Part shown: piece by piece, positions 46,731 through 55,897 of the stretch
Position numbering within the stretch: the stretch's first letter is position 1
How the letters are laid out: every line of letters begins with the position of its first letter
Source of the DNA: Gammaproteobacteria bacterium
GTDB taxonomy: Bacteria > Pseudomonadota > Gammaproteobacteria > Pseudomonadales > Alcanivoracaceae
DNA: 64,000 nucleotides
Reading direction: 5' to 3'
Assembly (NCBI GenBank): GCA_018067045.1
Contig: JAGPVL010000015.1
Span: 186,001 to 250,000, forward strand
Made by a program: the position numbers and the translations under genes
The notes under the pieces: model-generated
Seen by the model: the letters and a program-made list of their open reading frames with translations, nothing else
Told to the model about the DNA's origin: nothing
Database searches by the model: none

Positions 46731-46803
46731 TGTGGGATCCTGCTTGAAGGCGAGCGATGTTGGTTTTTGATTGGCCGCCGATCGCTTCAAGCAAGCTCCC
46801 ACA
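46731..46803. repeat. REP-like extragenic palindrome
   Basis: Imperfect inverted repeat of 73 bp with ends TGTGGGA / TCCCACA and inner arms TGCTTGAAG / GCTTCAAGCA, interrupted by a bulge. The TGTGGGAGC-GCTTG core resembles REP elements of pseudomonads. It lies just after thrH and just before a terminator. I saw only this one copy in the window. Confidence 0.6.
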
Positions 46804-46810
46804 AAAAAGC

Positions 46811-46848
46811 AAAAAAACCACTCTGTATCGCTACAGGGTGGTTTTTTT
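46811..46848. terminator. Terminator between thrH and the OmpA-barrel gene
   Basis: A 17-bp stem (seven A, CCACTCTGTA with its complement, one G-U pair) with loop TCGC and flanking T run. It serves the convergent ends. Confidence 0.88.
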
Positions 46849-46876
46849 ATGCTCGTAAGGTTCTGGTCAGTGCGAG

Positions 46877-49800
46877 TTAATCGCTGCTGGCACGGAAGCT
46901 GTCTTGGTCGAACTTGATGCGGAAGTCTAAGACTACGCCTTTGACGCGGCTTTCAGCGTTGCTGAAGTCGGCGTCGTAGAAGCCTTTAAAGTTATAGCCA
47001 AGGCTTAACCAAACATCTTTGATCGGAGTAAAGCCAACCATCACACCGCTGCTGTAGTTCATTACGTCGGAGTGATAGCTGTGCAATACGCTGCCGCGCG
47101 CGCCGATATCCCAGCGTGTGGTCAGGTTGTAGCGGTATTCGCCGCCAATCAAGTCTGTGTAGCCGCTGTAACGCTCGCTATCAATCGTTTCCATCACGTA
47201 GCGGGCGCCATAATTAAGGGCCAACTGTTGGCGTTCTGATGGCTTGTAGTTGGCGGCTGTGTTGTTGACTAAACGACGTCCCTTGAGATCACCATTAGCA
47301 TCGTTGCGGCCGTCGAAGATCAATTGCGTGCGGTTGAGGACGAACCAGTCGCCGCCGATAGGGCGATGGACAACGCTGAAGTCCAACTGGCTTTCCCATT
47401 CTTCTTCGCCGGTGGCGAGTTCGCGATCGTAGTAATAGAAACGACCGGCAATGGTGTTGACGTTGTCCAGACGGTGCTGGAAGCCGGACAGCAGAGTGAG
47501 CTTGTCGTCGGTGTCGGCATGACGGAACTCTATGCGATTTGTCAGGCTCCATTCGCCATCGCGATAGCCTAGGCCTGCAGCGGCGGCTGTGTAGTCCATT
47601 GACTCTGTGCCGCTGGCCAGTGGGCGACGGTCGTCGAAGGTGGGTGGGCTGGTGCCGTCGCTTAATGTTTGCGCGCGGTCGAAGCCGAGGTCTGCTGACC
47701 ACTGGCTATTTAATTGCAATGTTTGATATAGGCCGGCGTGGCTAAACACGCGCGGACCGTATTCGTCATCGGCGCGGCCGACTTCAGTGGTGACAGTGCC
47801 GCCAGACCATGGTGTTGCGCGCACGCCAGTCCGGGTTTCTTGGCTTTTGCGGTTGTAGCCCCATGCCATTTCTTGGCTGGTAAATACGGTGGCGACACTG
47901 TTGACGCGGTAGTCGGCACCAAGGGTTAGACGTTTAGGATAATCAGCATTTTCTTGCTCGCCTGAGACGCTGGTTTCGCCTTTTGCGGAGAGGCGTAAGC
48001 GGTCGTCGAGTAAGTCGCGTTCAGCGCCAGCGATCACCTGATCTGAGCGGTAGTTAGTGTCATCGACTTGATCGGTGGCGCTGCGCACACCGCCATAAAC
48101 ACGCCAGTCTTCTTGATCGAGTTTTACGGTTGTTTCAGCAGTATCGCGGGTGTTGTTGGTGGTCAACACTTCTTGGCGGCGCACTTCGCCGTTTACCGAG
48201 ACTGTCTCGCTGATGCGGTAGCGACCTTGTGCTGAAGACTGGCGAATATCGGTGTCGTTAACCGCTTGCTGGCCTAAGCCAAAGCCGCCATCTTGCTGCT
48301 CAACCCGTAGACGTGAATCAAATTTATCGGAAAGGTATTCATGCTCAAGCAACCACGCACCGTCTTCTGAGTCGAGAGTAGGGGAGAGTTGCTGCTCGGT
48401 ATACGCGCCTTCTGCTTTAACTGTGTGGCGCTCGTTTGGCTTCCAAGTAAGGTCAACGCCGCTCAAGTCGCCGTTGGCGCCTTCTGTGCCTTCGTGTACG
48501 CCAGTGACACCCAGCTCTAAGGTTCGGTCGCTGGAATGAACCGAGACGCGACCACCACCGGTGATGTTTTCTTCGCCAGCATCGACTTCGTATTCAGCGA
48601 CAATGAATACTGGATTAAATTGTCCGTCTTGAACGGGAACGGTCTGACGGAAAAATACCGTGCCGCTTTGATAGTCGATGCTGTAGTCGACGAAGCGGGT
48701 GCGTGATTCGCTAGACAAAATTTCGTTAGTAAAGCGGTCACGCACTTCAATACGAATTTGTTCGGTGCCGGGTTTTACTTTACGACGAGAAAAAGCGTAC
48801 AGACCAGAGGTGCCATCGCCGCGAATGTCATCACGAATAAAGCCGTTGCCGGTTTCGGCGGCAAATACATTGGCGCTGACGTGTTTGCTGCTGTACTCAC
48901 TTTTTAGACCGGTGAGTGCGCGCTGGTAGCGGCTTAGCTCGGTGTATGTCAGGTCGGTTTGGTAGTCGCCGAAGAGGACGTAGAAATCTTTACGCTCTAA
49001 ACGCAGGTAGAGTTTTTCCTGGCTTGGCGCGTCGTTCAGGCGAAGGGTGTCGTCGCCGTACAAGGTGTACCACGCTTCGGGATCGAAAATTTGACCGTGT
49101 GGGTCGTCACCTGCTTTACGGCGGCTGTCGTAGGCTACGGTCATTAACCAATCGCCCTTGACGCGGCCACGTGCATAGAAAGACGTTTCGCCGTCGGTAT
49201 AGGTGTCTTTTTCGGCGTCGTCTAAACCTTCTTCGTTACCACTTAATGTGTTGTAGCCAACGGTGCCCTTCGCAAAGCCGACCATGATCCAGTCGCGCAG
49301 GTACGGATCCACTGACACTTCTAATTCGTCAGATTCAACTTTGTCGCCGGCGAGACGGATACGGAATGTACCGGCGTTACTGACCGGTTCAAACCACGCA
49401 TAACCTTCGCTGTCGACCTGAATAATATTGCGATCTAAGCGGATAACGTTATCGCTATTGTTCTGGCCCAATGGACGCAAGGTGCCGCTAGTTAGTCGTA
49501 AATCTGTGCGAGATTCAACGACGCGACCAGATTCATCGGTGAGCTCAAGCTTAACGCGAACGGGGGTCTTGCCGTCGGCGATATTGCCGCTGCTATCGAG
49601 AACGCGAATAGATTTAATCGCGGATGTGCGGGTGATGGTGGCAACGTCTTTAAAGCGTGCGTTGCCGAACGGGCCGATGCCGTGCACTTCAAACTTATAG
49701 TCGCCTGTTTCCTTCAGATCTACGCCAACCCAAGTGTATTGAGAAAGACCGGTGTCGGGGTCTGTAACGGTCATGCCAATACGTTCTTGGCTGATCTTTT

Positions 49801-52210
49801 CGCCGTTAACAAAAAGCAGAGGCTTTAGCTTGCTGTCTAGTGTGGCGCTAATGCTTAGAACGGGCAGGCTAACTTTCATGCCGTCGTCAATATTATTGAA
49901 TCCGCTCTTAACTTCTTCGGCTTTCTTTTTCTGATTTTCAGCAGAAGTGTTAATGCCGCTATCACCTTCTACAACATCAACCGTGGCACCGGTGAATTTT
50001 TCGAAACTGACGATTTCAACGTCAACGCGACGGTTCTGTGCGCGACCGTCAGCGGTACGGTTGCTGGCGATCGGGTTCGCCGCGCCGGCGCCGGTGACAG
50101 TGATGGCGTTGGCTGGAAGGTTGAGAGTTTCACGTAATTGTTCAGCAACGGAATTGGCGCGAGCGAGGGAGAGCTCTTCATTTGATTGATAGCCACCTGT
50201 GGTGCTAGGACGCATGGGTATTGAGTCTGAGTGCCCAACAATAGAAAGGGTGACTCCAGCGTAATTTCGTAATTGTTCTGCCGTGCTATCAAGAAGCAGT
50301 ACATCGGGGCGAGTTAATGTCGCGGAGCCGGCAGCAAAACTTGGGCGAACAGTAAGGGTTTTGCTGTTAATTTCCGCACCCTTAATTTGTAGCTGATTCA
50401 TCGAAATCAATGTTTGTTTTTCGCCACGGGCGGTTATACCGGTGGTTTTCGCCAGCACTGATTGGAAGCCATTGAATGTAGAGTCGTCGTCAATTTTCAT
50501 GTCGACTTCGAGATCTTGCTTCCAGTAATCACCTTGGCCTGAAAGTTGATACAGCCAATGATTTTCTTTCGCAATGCCGTCTGGAATTGAAATGCCATTG
50601 ATGCGCGCGCTGCCAGGTACTGGCGACATGCTGTCCGGCAAAAACAGTTGCACGCTAGTGTTGCGGAATTCGGTCTCGCCATTTGCGGCTTTCAGTGTCA
50701 TGTGAACAACACTGTCGCGTACTTCGGTGAGCAACTGTTGTTGCATGGCAGATTCAACTTCTGGTTTTGCGTCTAACCAGTAATCTTCACGCCACAGGGT
50801 GCCGCCTTGAACTTCGATAAAGCGTGATTTTTCGTTGCCCGCTTTACGGCTATTGTCTTCACACAATTTCAGTTCGTAGCGGCGACTAAAGGAATCTTTG
50901 TCGACTTGTAATACATGAGTGCCGGGGTGTACGCCTTCTAGGTGCCAGCGGCCTTGTGCATCAGTGATGACGTTGCTGCCGTCTTCTAGGTAAAGACGCA
51001 CACCTGCAAGACCTTCTGCAGTGCGGTCGCCGCACTCGCCCACCATGACTCGGCCCATTAGGAAGGCACGGTCGTTAAAGAAGGCGTTTTCAACAGTGAC
51101 TTCTGCATGCGCTTGATTAGAGCTAGTGGTGCTGTTAGCGGCAACGGCGGTATTCACCGCAACGCCTGTTTCGGCGATGCCGGTGACGTCGGCGACATAG
51201 TTAATCGATATGGATTCGTCATTGTTGATCGTGCCGAGGCGGATGCTCACGGTGCGGCCGTCTGAGGCCACTGATGTTGGTATCGCGACGCCTGCGCTTT
51301 TCACGGACTCAGGGCGAATGCGGAAACCGCGCGGCAGCGTATCGGTAATTACGACGTTGCTGATGGGCGCAACACCGGAGTTTGTTAAGGTCAGGCGGTA
51401 GGGCGCGATATCACCGACGGCAACGGTTGCGCGCAGCGCTTCTTTATTGAGGTATAAATCACCGTTACCTGACGGCGGTGTTGGAGCGAGGCTTACTGAA
51501 GCGCTTTTGGCAGAATTGAACGCGGCCAATGTGGTGGCGTTAACAAAAGACGGCGCGTTGTTGGTGTTGCTGTCGTTGATTTCACCGTAGTTGTCGTACT
51601 CGACATTGAGTGTCGCACCGTTTGGAATCGGGTAGGCCGCAGTTGGCTGGAAGTAACCCGCATAAACGCCAGAGCCGGTGCTGGTTTCCACGAGTGTAAT
51701 AATGTGCGAGGTGACAGTTATACCATCGTCAACCTGCAATGTAATCGCCATATAACGGCGTCCGTCCGGGCGCGTGGAAAAGGCGGCAGGGGACAGAATG
51801 GGCTGATCGACGGTAATAAACAGTGGTTCGTTTTGGGTGAGCAAATTGTTGCCACCAAAAACGCCGTTGTCTGCTTCGACCAAACCAATAGGTTGGTCAA
51901 GCGCGATAGGGTTGCCGAATGCATCCGTGGTGGGCGGCAATGGGCCGAGCAGCGCCGGCGTAACACCTGACAAGCTGTCGGTGCTGGCGAAATTGCCGCT
52001 AAAGACATTCAGCGTAGTGTCTGGGTTGGTATCGGTGTAGCGATAAAAATTAATTCTTTCGTAGCGCGTTACAACCACATTTGCTTTGGCGGTTGTTGCA
52101 GCACCATTCCAATTAAACTCTGCCGCAGGGCTTTGAATTAAATTGGCCGCTTGGGCGTTCGAGGCCCAGCCGAGCATGATGAAAATTGCGAGTGTAAAGA
52201 TGCGCAGCAT
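46877..52210 (-). CDS. Giant outer membrane protein: DUF11, SdrD-like, OmpA and beta-barrel domains
   Basis: ATG at 52210 (M29 of the longest frame) gives 1777 aa and a normal signal peptide (LRIFTLAIFIMLGWASNAQA). The upstream start at 52294 would add 28 residues and contains the hairpin. Neither has a clear ribosome site. Domain order: N-terminal beta domain; DUF11 domain (about 245-375); SdrD B-like or Cna-like domain (GLAGVRLYLEDGSN to LEGVHPGTH); OmpA-C peptidoglycan-binding domain (about 620-735, GHSDSIPM, RANSVAEQL, NRRVDVEI); Ig-like domain (SIRVLDSSGNIADGKTPV); then about 700 residues of amphipathic strands like an outer membrane barrel. The combination of OmpA domain and a large barrel suggests a surface protein that is also tied to peptidoglycan. 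Partner: the three DUF11-type proteins encoded upstream. Confidence 0.82.
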   Translation of the reverse strand: MLRIFTLAIFIMLGWASNAQAANLIQSPAAEFNWNGAATTAKANVVVTRYERINFYRYTDTNPDTTLNVFSGNFASTDSLSGVTPALLGPLPPTTDAFGNPIALDQPIGLVEADNGVFGGNNLLTQNEPLFITVDQPILSPAAFSTRPDGRRYMAITLQVDDGITVTSHIITLVETSTGSGVYAGYFQPTAAYPIPNGATLNVEYDNYGEINDSNTNNAPSFVNATTLAAFNSAKSASVSLAPTPPSGNGDLYLNKEALRATVAVGDIAPYRLTLTNSGVAPISNVVITDTLPRGFRIRPESVKSAGVAIPTSVASDGRTVSIRLGTINNDESISINYVADVTGIAETGVAVNTAVAANSTTSSNQAHAEVTVENAFFNDRAFLMGRVMVGECGDRTAEGLAGVRLYLEDGSNVITDAQGRWHLEGVHPGTHVLQVDKDSFSRRYELKLCEDNSRKAGNEKSRFIEVQGGTLWREDYWLDAKPEVESAMQQQLLTEVRDSVVHMTLKAANGETEFRNTSVQLFLPDSMSPVPGSARINGISIPDGIAKENHWLYQLSGQGDYWKQDLEVDMKIDDDSTFNGFQSVLAKTTGITARGEKQTLISMNQLQIKGAEINSKTLTVRPSFAAGSATLTRPDVLLLDSTAEQLRNYAGVTLSIVGHSDSIPMRPSTTGGYQSNEELSLARANSVAEQLRETLNLPANAITVTGAGAANPIASNRTADGRAQNRRVDVEIVSFEKFTGATVDVVEGDSGINTSAENQKKKAEEVKSGFNNIDDGMKVSLPVLSISATLDSKLKPLLFVNGEKISQERIGMTVTDPDTGLSQYTWVGVDLKETGDYKFEVHGIGPFGNARFKDVATITRTSAIKSIRVLDSSGNIADGKTPVRVKLELTDESGRVVESRTDLRLTSGTLRPLGQNNSDNVIRLDRNIIQVDSEGYAWFEPVSNAGTFRIRLAGDKVESDELEVSVDPYLRDWIMVGFAKGTVGYNTLSGNEEGLDDAEKDTYTDGETSFYARGRVKGDWLMTVAYDSRRKAGDDPHGQIFDPEAWYTLYGDDTLRLNDAPSQEKLYLRLERKDFYVLFGDYQTDLTYTELSRYQRALTGLKSEYSSKHVSANVFAAETGNGFIRDDIRGDGTSGLYAFSRRKVKPGTEQIRIEVRDRFTNEILSSESRTRFVDYSIDYQSGTVFFRQTVPVQDGQFNPVFIVAEYEVDAGEENITGGGRVSVHSSDRTLELGVTGVHEGTEGANGDLSGVDLTWKPNERHTVKAEGAYTEQQLSPTLDSEDGAWLLEHEYLSDKFDSRLRVEQQDGGFGLGQQAVNDTDIRQSSAQGRYRISETVSVNGEVRRQEVLTTNNTRDTAETTVKLDQEDWRVYGGVRSATDQVDDTNYRSDQVIAGAERDLLDDRLRLSAKGETSVSGEQENADYPKRLTLGADYRVNSVATVFTSQEMAWGYNRKSQETRTGVRATPWSGGTVTTEVGRADDEYGPRVFSHAGLYQTLQLNSQWSADLGFDRAQTLSDGTSPPTFDDRRPLASGTESMDYTAAAAGLGYRDGEWSLTNRIEFRHADTDDKLTLLSGFQHRLDNVNTIAGRFYYYDRELATGEEEWESQLDFSVVHRPIGGDWFVLNRTQLIFDGRNDANGDLKGRRLVNNTAANYKPSERQQLALNYGARYVMETIDSERYSGYTDLIGGEYRYNLTTRWDIGARGSVLHSYHSDVMNYSSGVMVGFTPIKDVWLSLGYNFKGFYDADFSNAESRVKGVVLDFRIKFDQDSFRASSD

Positions 52211-52230
52211 AACGCAGACGCGCACAACGA

Positions 52231-52257
52231 ACCTATCCGGCGTAAAGCCGGATAGGT
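52231..52257 (-). other. Hairpin in the leader of the giant OmpA-barrel gene
   Basis: A perfect 11-bp stem (ACCTATCCGGC / GCCGGATAGGT) with a 5-nt loop and no T run. It lies 20 nt upstream of the chosen ATG and could limit ribosome access or cap mRNA ends. Confidence 0.5.
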
Positions 52258-52299
52258 GCTGCGCGTCTCTAATGCGTCTTGCTGCGTTTTGCATCGTGG

Positions 52300-53445
52300 T
52301 TAATCAACCAAGACCGTAAAGGTCACTATGGCTGTTTCGCCACTGACAACAACGCCAGGTGCTCCAGTTGCACTGTTAACCTGTAGGCCACCTTCATCAA
52401 GGACGAATGGGGTGGTACCGACAGCATCATCAGCAACCGCTGCACCGTTAAGCGTGGTGCTGCTAGCAACGTAGCTAGTGTAGTCAGGAACGAGATCAGC
52501 AATGACCGCTGCGGTTAGGTCGCTGCCTGAGCTGCTGGCAGCCGTGAGGCGGTATTCGAGCTGATCACCAGATTGTGCCGTTACGCCGCTAGTTGCGAAG
52601 CTGCCACCGGTAGTGACATTACGAACTTCTTTGGTGAGCGTTCCGTCACCCGACAAAACAGTGTTGGTTGCATTTAAGCCATCGTCGAACAGCAAAACGC
52701 TGCCGCCGTTTAAGGCCGTTGTTGCACCATTCACAGTTAATGTATGAGTGCCATCTGTGCCGCTGGTGGTTGGCGTGCCAGATTCTACCTGTACGGTAAT
52801 AACCTGCTGTTCACCAATTTGCGTGCCTGCTGGAACAACGCCAGCACCGATAACAGGTGCGCCGCCAGTAACTGGCGTAAGGGCCAGGCTGGTAGGAACT
52901 TCTGCTGTGGTGGTGTTGCCTACAGTGGTGCTTGGTGTGCCTGGAGACACGCTGCTGATTTCGTAAACGTAGTCGTTGCCGCCAATGGTGATGACAACAA
53001 AATCACCGGCATCAAGATTAGTTTGCGAGTTAGCAGGAATATAAACATTGCCTGCAGCATCGGAATCTAGCGAGGTTACGGATGCACCGAGATTTACTGT
53101 AGCAGGCGACGTGGTCAACGCTGTTGGCGCGGAAACGCCGTTGTTAACTACGTCAGTTGTTAAGCTATAGGTATCGGTACCATTCGCGGTGCTGCTGATG
53201 GTGTATTGGAACGTCGCCGTATCGCCGGTGTAGCTATCGACATTGAGTGCGTCGACGTCAAACACAGGTGTAGAGGCGAGGGTGGTGACCGTGACTTGCA
53301 CAGCCGCCGTGATTTGTCCGCCAGCGTATGACAGTGTTGCAGCGTTATGAATTACTGCACCACCGCCTACGGCAGACCAAGCCGAAACAGGTAACAGCGC
53401 AAGTGCTGCTCCAGTAGCGACTAATATTTTTGAGAAAATTTTCAT
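52300..53445 (-). CDS. Secreted DUF11-type repeat protein (copy 2)
   Basis: 381 aa with a signal peptide (MKIFSKILVATGAALALLPVSAWS). The body is Thr/Ser/Gly/Ala-rich and beta-strand only, with no cysteine. It resembles the 402-aa neighbour (GGAVIHNAATLSYAGG start, TANGTDTYSLTT, LTKEVRNVTTGGSF, VIADLVPDYTSYVASSTTLNGAA, and an ATVTFTV-like ending). The last 110 residues are a DUF11-like domain. It lies 5 nt ahead of the longest start of the giant protein gene and is likely in the same transcript. Probably secreted or surface-attached, structural rather than enzymatic. Confidence 0.75.
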   Translation of the reverse strand: MKIFSKILVATGAALALLPVSAWSAVGGGAVIHNAATLSYAGGQITAAVQVTVTTLASTPVFDVDALNVDSYTGDTATFQYTISSTANGTDTYSLTTDVVNNGVSAPTALTTSPATVNLGASVTSLDSDAAGNVYIPANSQTNLDAGDFVVITIGGNDYVYEISSVSPGTPSTTVGNTTTAEVPTSLALTPVTGGAPVIGAGVVPAGTQIGEQQVITVQVESGTPTTSGTDGTHTLTVNGATTALNGGSVLLFDDGLNATNTVLSGDGTLTKEVRNVTTGGSFATSGVTAQSGDQLEYRLTAASSSGSDLTAAVIADLVPDYTSYVASSTTLNGAAVADDAVGTTPFVLDEGGLQVNSATGAPGVVVSGETAIVTFTVLVD

Positions 53446-53460
53446 GTCATCAATCTCCTT

Positions 53461-53490
53461 AAAAAAGGGGCCGGGAGGACTCCGGCCCCT
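53461..53490 (-). terminator. Intercistronic terminator-like hairpin (possible attenuator)
   Basis: On the minus strand AGGGGCCGG pairs with CCGGCCCCT, with a 7-nt loop, followed immediately by six T and then the AAGGAG ribosome site of the next gene. It has the full form of an intrinsic terminator but sits within the DUF11 gene series, so it may reduce expression of the downstream genes. Confidence 0.75.
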
Positions 53491-53505
53491 AATAAGTAAT
53501 GCTTA

Positions 53506-54714
53506 CTAGTCGATTGTGACTTGGAAAATCACTGCACTGGTTTCACCACCGGCAAGGGTGCCACCGGTACCGTTACCAAAGCCTGCTGCGCCATCTGAAC
53601 CGGTTGCGCCGGCATAGACGTAAACGATGTTAGCGCCGCCGTCGAACTCAGCTGCGTCGCCGCTGTCGCTATCGTCTTGCGCCACTAAGCCGCCACCGTT
53701 TGCGTCCAGCTGAATGGTGGCTGCTGTATAGGTGGTGAATTGTGGGATCGGATCAGAAACAACAATGTTTTGCGCATCGGCATAGGTTGGTGGGTTTTCG
53801 ATGACAATGAGGTATTCCATGGTTTCGCCTGGATTACCATTTACGCCGCTGTCGTAGTAAGTCTCGCCACCGAATGCGATGGAAGTACCTGTTCCGTTAG
53901 CGGTAGTGGCGTTGCGCACATACTTGGTTACCGTCAACGCAGAGCGAACCACTGTGTAAACAGTGTCGTCGGTTGCCGTTACACCAGCGTCTGCTGCTGA
54001 AGTATAAGTAACGGTGACAGTGTGTGTGCCTGATGGCGGTGTTGTTACGGTGTTGGTCGTAACAGTTGTGGTAGTTGATGCAGTTTCACCGATCGTAATA
54101 CCAGCGGTCGCGGCATTAACTGTTGCCGCCGTCAGCGTGATAGTGACGACATTGGTTGCCGCGCCTGTGCTTTCATCAATCGAATCGATGACGGCAGGTT
54201 CGCCTGTACCGGTAGGATCGATGACGATTAGATCGCCAGCAGCCAGGCCGTTGACAACGCCATCATCGGTGCCGTCGAACGGAACGGTAATGGTCGTGAC
54301 GCCTGCGGCAAAGTCCGCAGCAAGGGTAGTTGCGCCGAGTACGATAGTGGCGTCGCCACCAAACGTTGCGGAGCCGTCCATGTTGCTATCAACGGACGCG
54401 CCACTAATGTTGTACGTGTCTGGACCGTTTGCTGTGGATGTAAGGCTGTGAACTAGGTTGTACAAGGTGCTTTCTGTTGCCGGATTGACATCTGCCGGAG
54501 CGGATACAATTGGCGCAGAAGCAACGAGGTTCACAGAGAACGATACGGATGCAACGACTGCGGTTTGCGCGTTGCCGCTGGCATCGTCGAAGTTCACCGT
54601 AACGGTGTTGGATATCGTTGTGTTGGCCGCAGTACTAGCATACAAAGCAGTCGGTACGAATACAGACCCTGCCAGTAGGGCTGCGCCAAGATAGCGTGCA
54701 GCTTGAGTTTTCAT
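53506..54714 (-). CDS. Secreted DUF11-type repeat protein (copy 1)
   Basis: 402 aa, with a signal peptide ending after ALYAS. No cysteine; dominated by Thr, Ala, Val, Asp and Gly. It has the block NGPDTYNISGASVDSN, a repeat rich in TTVTTNTVTT, and a C-terminal DUF11-like domain (LTVTKYVRNATTANG to SAVIFQVTID). It is paralogous to the 381-aa protein. The Asp-rich segment (DDSDSGDAAEFDGG) could bind calcium. Gene start set by GAGG. Likely a structural surface protein, expressed before the terminator-like hairpin. Confidence 0.75.
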   Translation of the reverse strand: MKTQAARYLGAALLAGSVFVPTALYASTAANTTISNTVTVNFDDASGNAQTAVVASVSFSVNLVASAPIVSAPADVNPATESTLYNLVHSLTSTANGPDTYNISGASVDSNMDGSATFGGDATIVLGATTLAADFAAGVTTITVPFDGTDDGVVNGLAAGDLIVIDPTGTGEPAVIDSIDESTGAATNVVTITLTAATVNAATAGITIGETASTTTTVTTNTVTTPPSGTHTVTVTYTSAADAGVTATDDTVYTVVRSALTVTKYVRNATTANGTGTSIAFGGETYYDSGVNGNPGETMEYLIVIENPPTYADAQNIVVSDPIPQFTTYTAATIQLDANGGGLVAQDDSDSGDAAEFDGGANIVYVYAGATGSDGAAGFGNGTGGTLAGGETSAVIFQVTID

Positions 54715-54853
54715 TAGAGACGTCCTCTTACTTTTTAAGTGTGTGCCGTTTTGAAAGCCGTGGATGGCGCGGCACGATCACCACCCACGTAATGCCCTTT
54801 GTTTTACTGCTTATTCTTTTCGTTGTTGGCGTGACTAAATCGTTAGTGAGCTG

Positions 54854-55345
54854 TTATTGAACGACTGCACTAAAGCCAACGCTGCCGTTGGTGCCGGCAG
54901 GAATACTTTTAATCACCCAGCGCACTGCGTTGTAATTTTCAGGAGCGGCTGTGCGGGTGGTGCCGTCGATTTGGTAGGTGAGGGCGGATGCCTTTTTAAA
55001 AGATTTGCCCGCATCAATGGAAAAATATAAGTCGCTGCCATCACCCCACGCGCTATTGGGAAGGTATTGATTTCCTTCTGGAATAGGGTTGTCTATTTTG
55101 ATGTTGGTGGCAGTTTCGTCGCCACTATTAGTGTAGGTGAGGGTGTAAAGCACGGTGTCGCCCGGCGCTGCCGTGTCGGCCGTTACTTTTTCGGTGCGCG
55201 TATTGCCGTTGTCATCCGTGAGCGTTACTTCGCGCTCAGCTTTAATTTCCATGCTCAGCTCTGGCGCCGCGGAGGCCATGCCGCTGAGTAATAATAGGGA
55301 GCTGAGGAGGGCGGCTACAGGAAGGGCCGTAATAGTACTTTTCAT
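54854..55345 (-). CDS. Secreted DUF11-domain protein
   Basis: ATG at 55345 (GGAGA 5 nt upstream) gives 163 aa. The longer frame from 55618 has no signal and covers the promoter region. The signal peptide (KSTITALPVAALLSSLLLLSGMASAA) is followed by one DUF11-like domain with the DTVLYTLTYTNSGDETATNIKIDNPIPEG block. It is the first gene of the minus-strand DUF11/OmpA-barrel series. Probably a small secreted protein of the same surface assembly. Confidence 0.8.
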   Translation of the reverse strand: MKSTITALPVAALLSSLLLLSGMASAAPELSMEIKAEREVTLTDDNGNTRTEKVTADTAAPGDTVLYTLTYTNSGDETATNIKIDNPIPEGNQYLPNSAWGDGSDLYFSIDAGKSFKKASALTYQIDGTTRTAAPENYNAVRWVIKSIPAGTNGSVGFSAVVQ

Positions 55346-55560
55346 CGTGTTCTCCGTTGCGTATGTAGTGCTGGAGTGGGAATTGTCTACAGGTTCGCGT
55401 TGCAGGGATATAAGGAAGAACCGTGCCATTGTTCTGATATTAAACACTAACTGTGATGAAGGTGGCGTTAATGCGCGTAACTTGTTGAAATTTAACGATA
55501 AGAAGATATTTTCAAAATGTGTTTGTACAGATTTCTGCGACCGTATGACCGGTTTTTCTA

Positions 55561-55576
55561 TGTGATCTGTGTCACA
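55561..55576. promoter_or_regulatory. CRP/Vfr-type site 1
   Basis: TGTGATCTGTGTCACA has both half sites TGTGA and TCACA exact, with 6 bp between, matching the E. coli CRP consensus. It lies 216 bp upstream of the 163-aa gene's ATG. Confidence 0.75.
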
Positions 55577-55676
55577 AAATGCATAAAAGTGACAAGTTCC
55601 AGTAGCAAAAATAGTCATATAAGTCCCTGTTTTCCCACGGCACTAGCACCTACTTCATGTAGATGTTTTCTCGGTA

Positions 55677-55692
55677 TGTGAGTTATGTCACA
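55677..55692. promoter_or_regulatory. CRP/Vfr-type site 2
   Basis: TGTGAGTTATGTCACA again has both half sites exact and a 6-bp spacer. Its centre is 116 bp from site 1. The two sites on the same upstream region suggest cAMP-controlled expression of the DUF11 series. Confidence 0.75.
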
Positions 55693-55851
55693 TTTTTGTC
55701 TGATATCATAGTGAACTTATGTTAAAGATCTGCAAAATAATGCTAAACATCAGCGGCTTACAGCGGGATGCTCAGGTGGTGTTTGATAAGTGGGTTGCAT
55801 TTGTCGACAAGCGGATTCGTTGGGCGGTGGCGACGGTTGACGGAAAAAAGA

Positions 55852-55889
55852 GCATAAAAAAACCCGGCTTACGCCGGGTTTTTTTATGC
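55852..55889 (-). terminator. Terminator of mdh
   Basis: A perfect 17-bp stem (GCATAAAAAAACCCGGC and its complement) with loop TTAC and a T run, 9 bp past the mdh stop. Confidence 0.92.
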
Positions 55890-55897
55890 GGGGGCGT

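Larger units (their letters stand above)
55346..55897. other. 552-bp intergenic region upstream of the DUF11 series
   Basis: No gene was supported. It contains two perfect CRP-type sites, and the mdh terminator (55852-55889) near its far end. It is therefore about 500 bp of leader and promoter DNA for the DUF11 series. Confidence 0.6.

Noticed and set aside
46497-46802. Minus-strand frame over the end of thrH
   Set aside because: It covers the thrH 3' part and the REP-like element, with no ribosome site and no family features.
54855-55618. Longer start for the small DUF11 protein
   Set aside because: It would run through one of the CRP-type sites and remove the signal peptide from the N-terminus.
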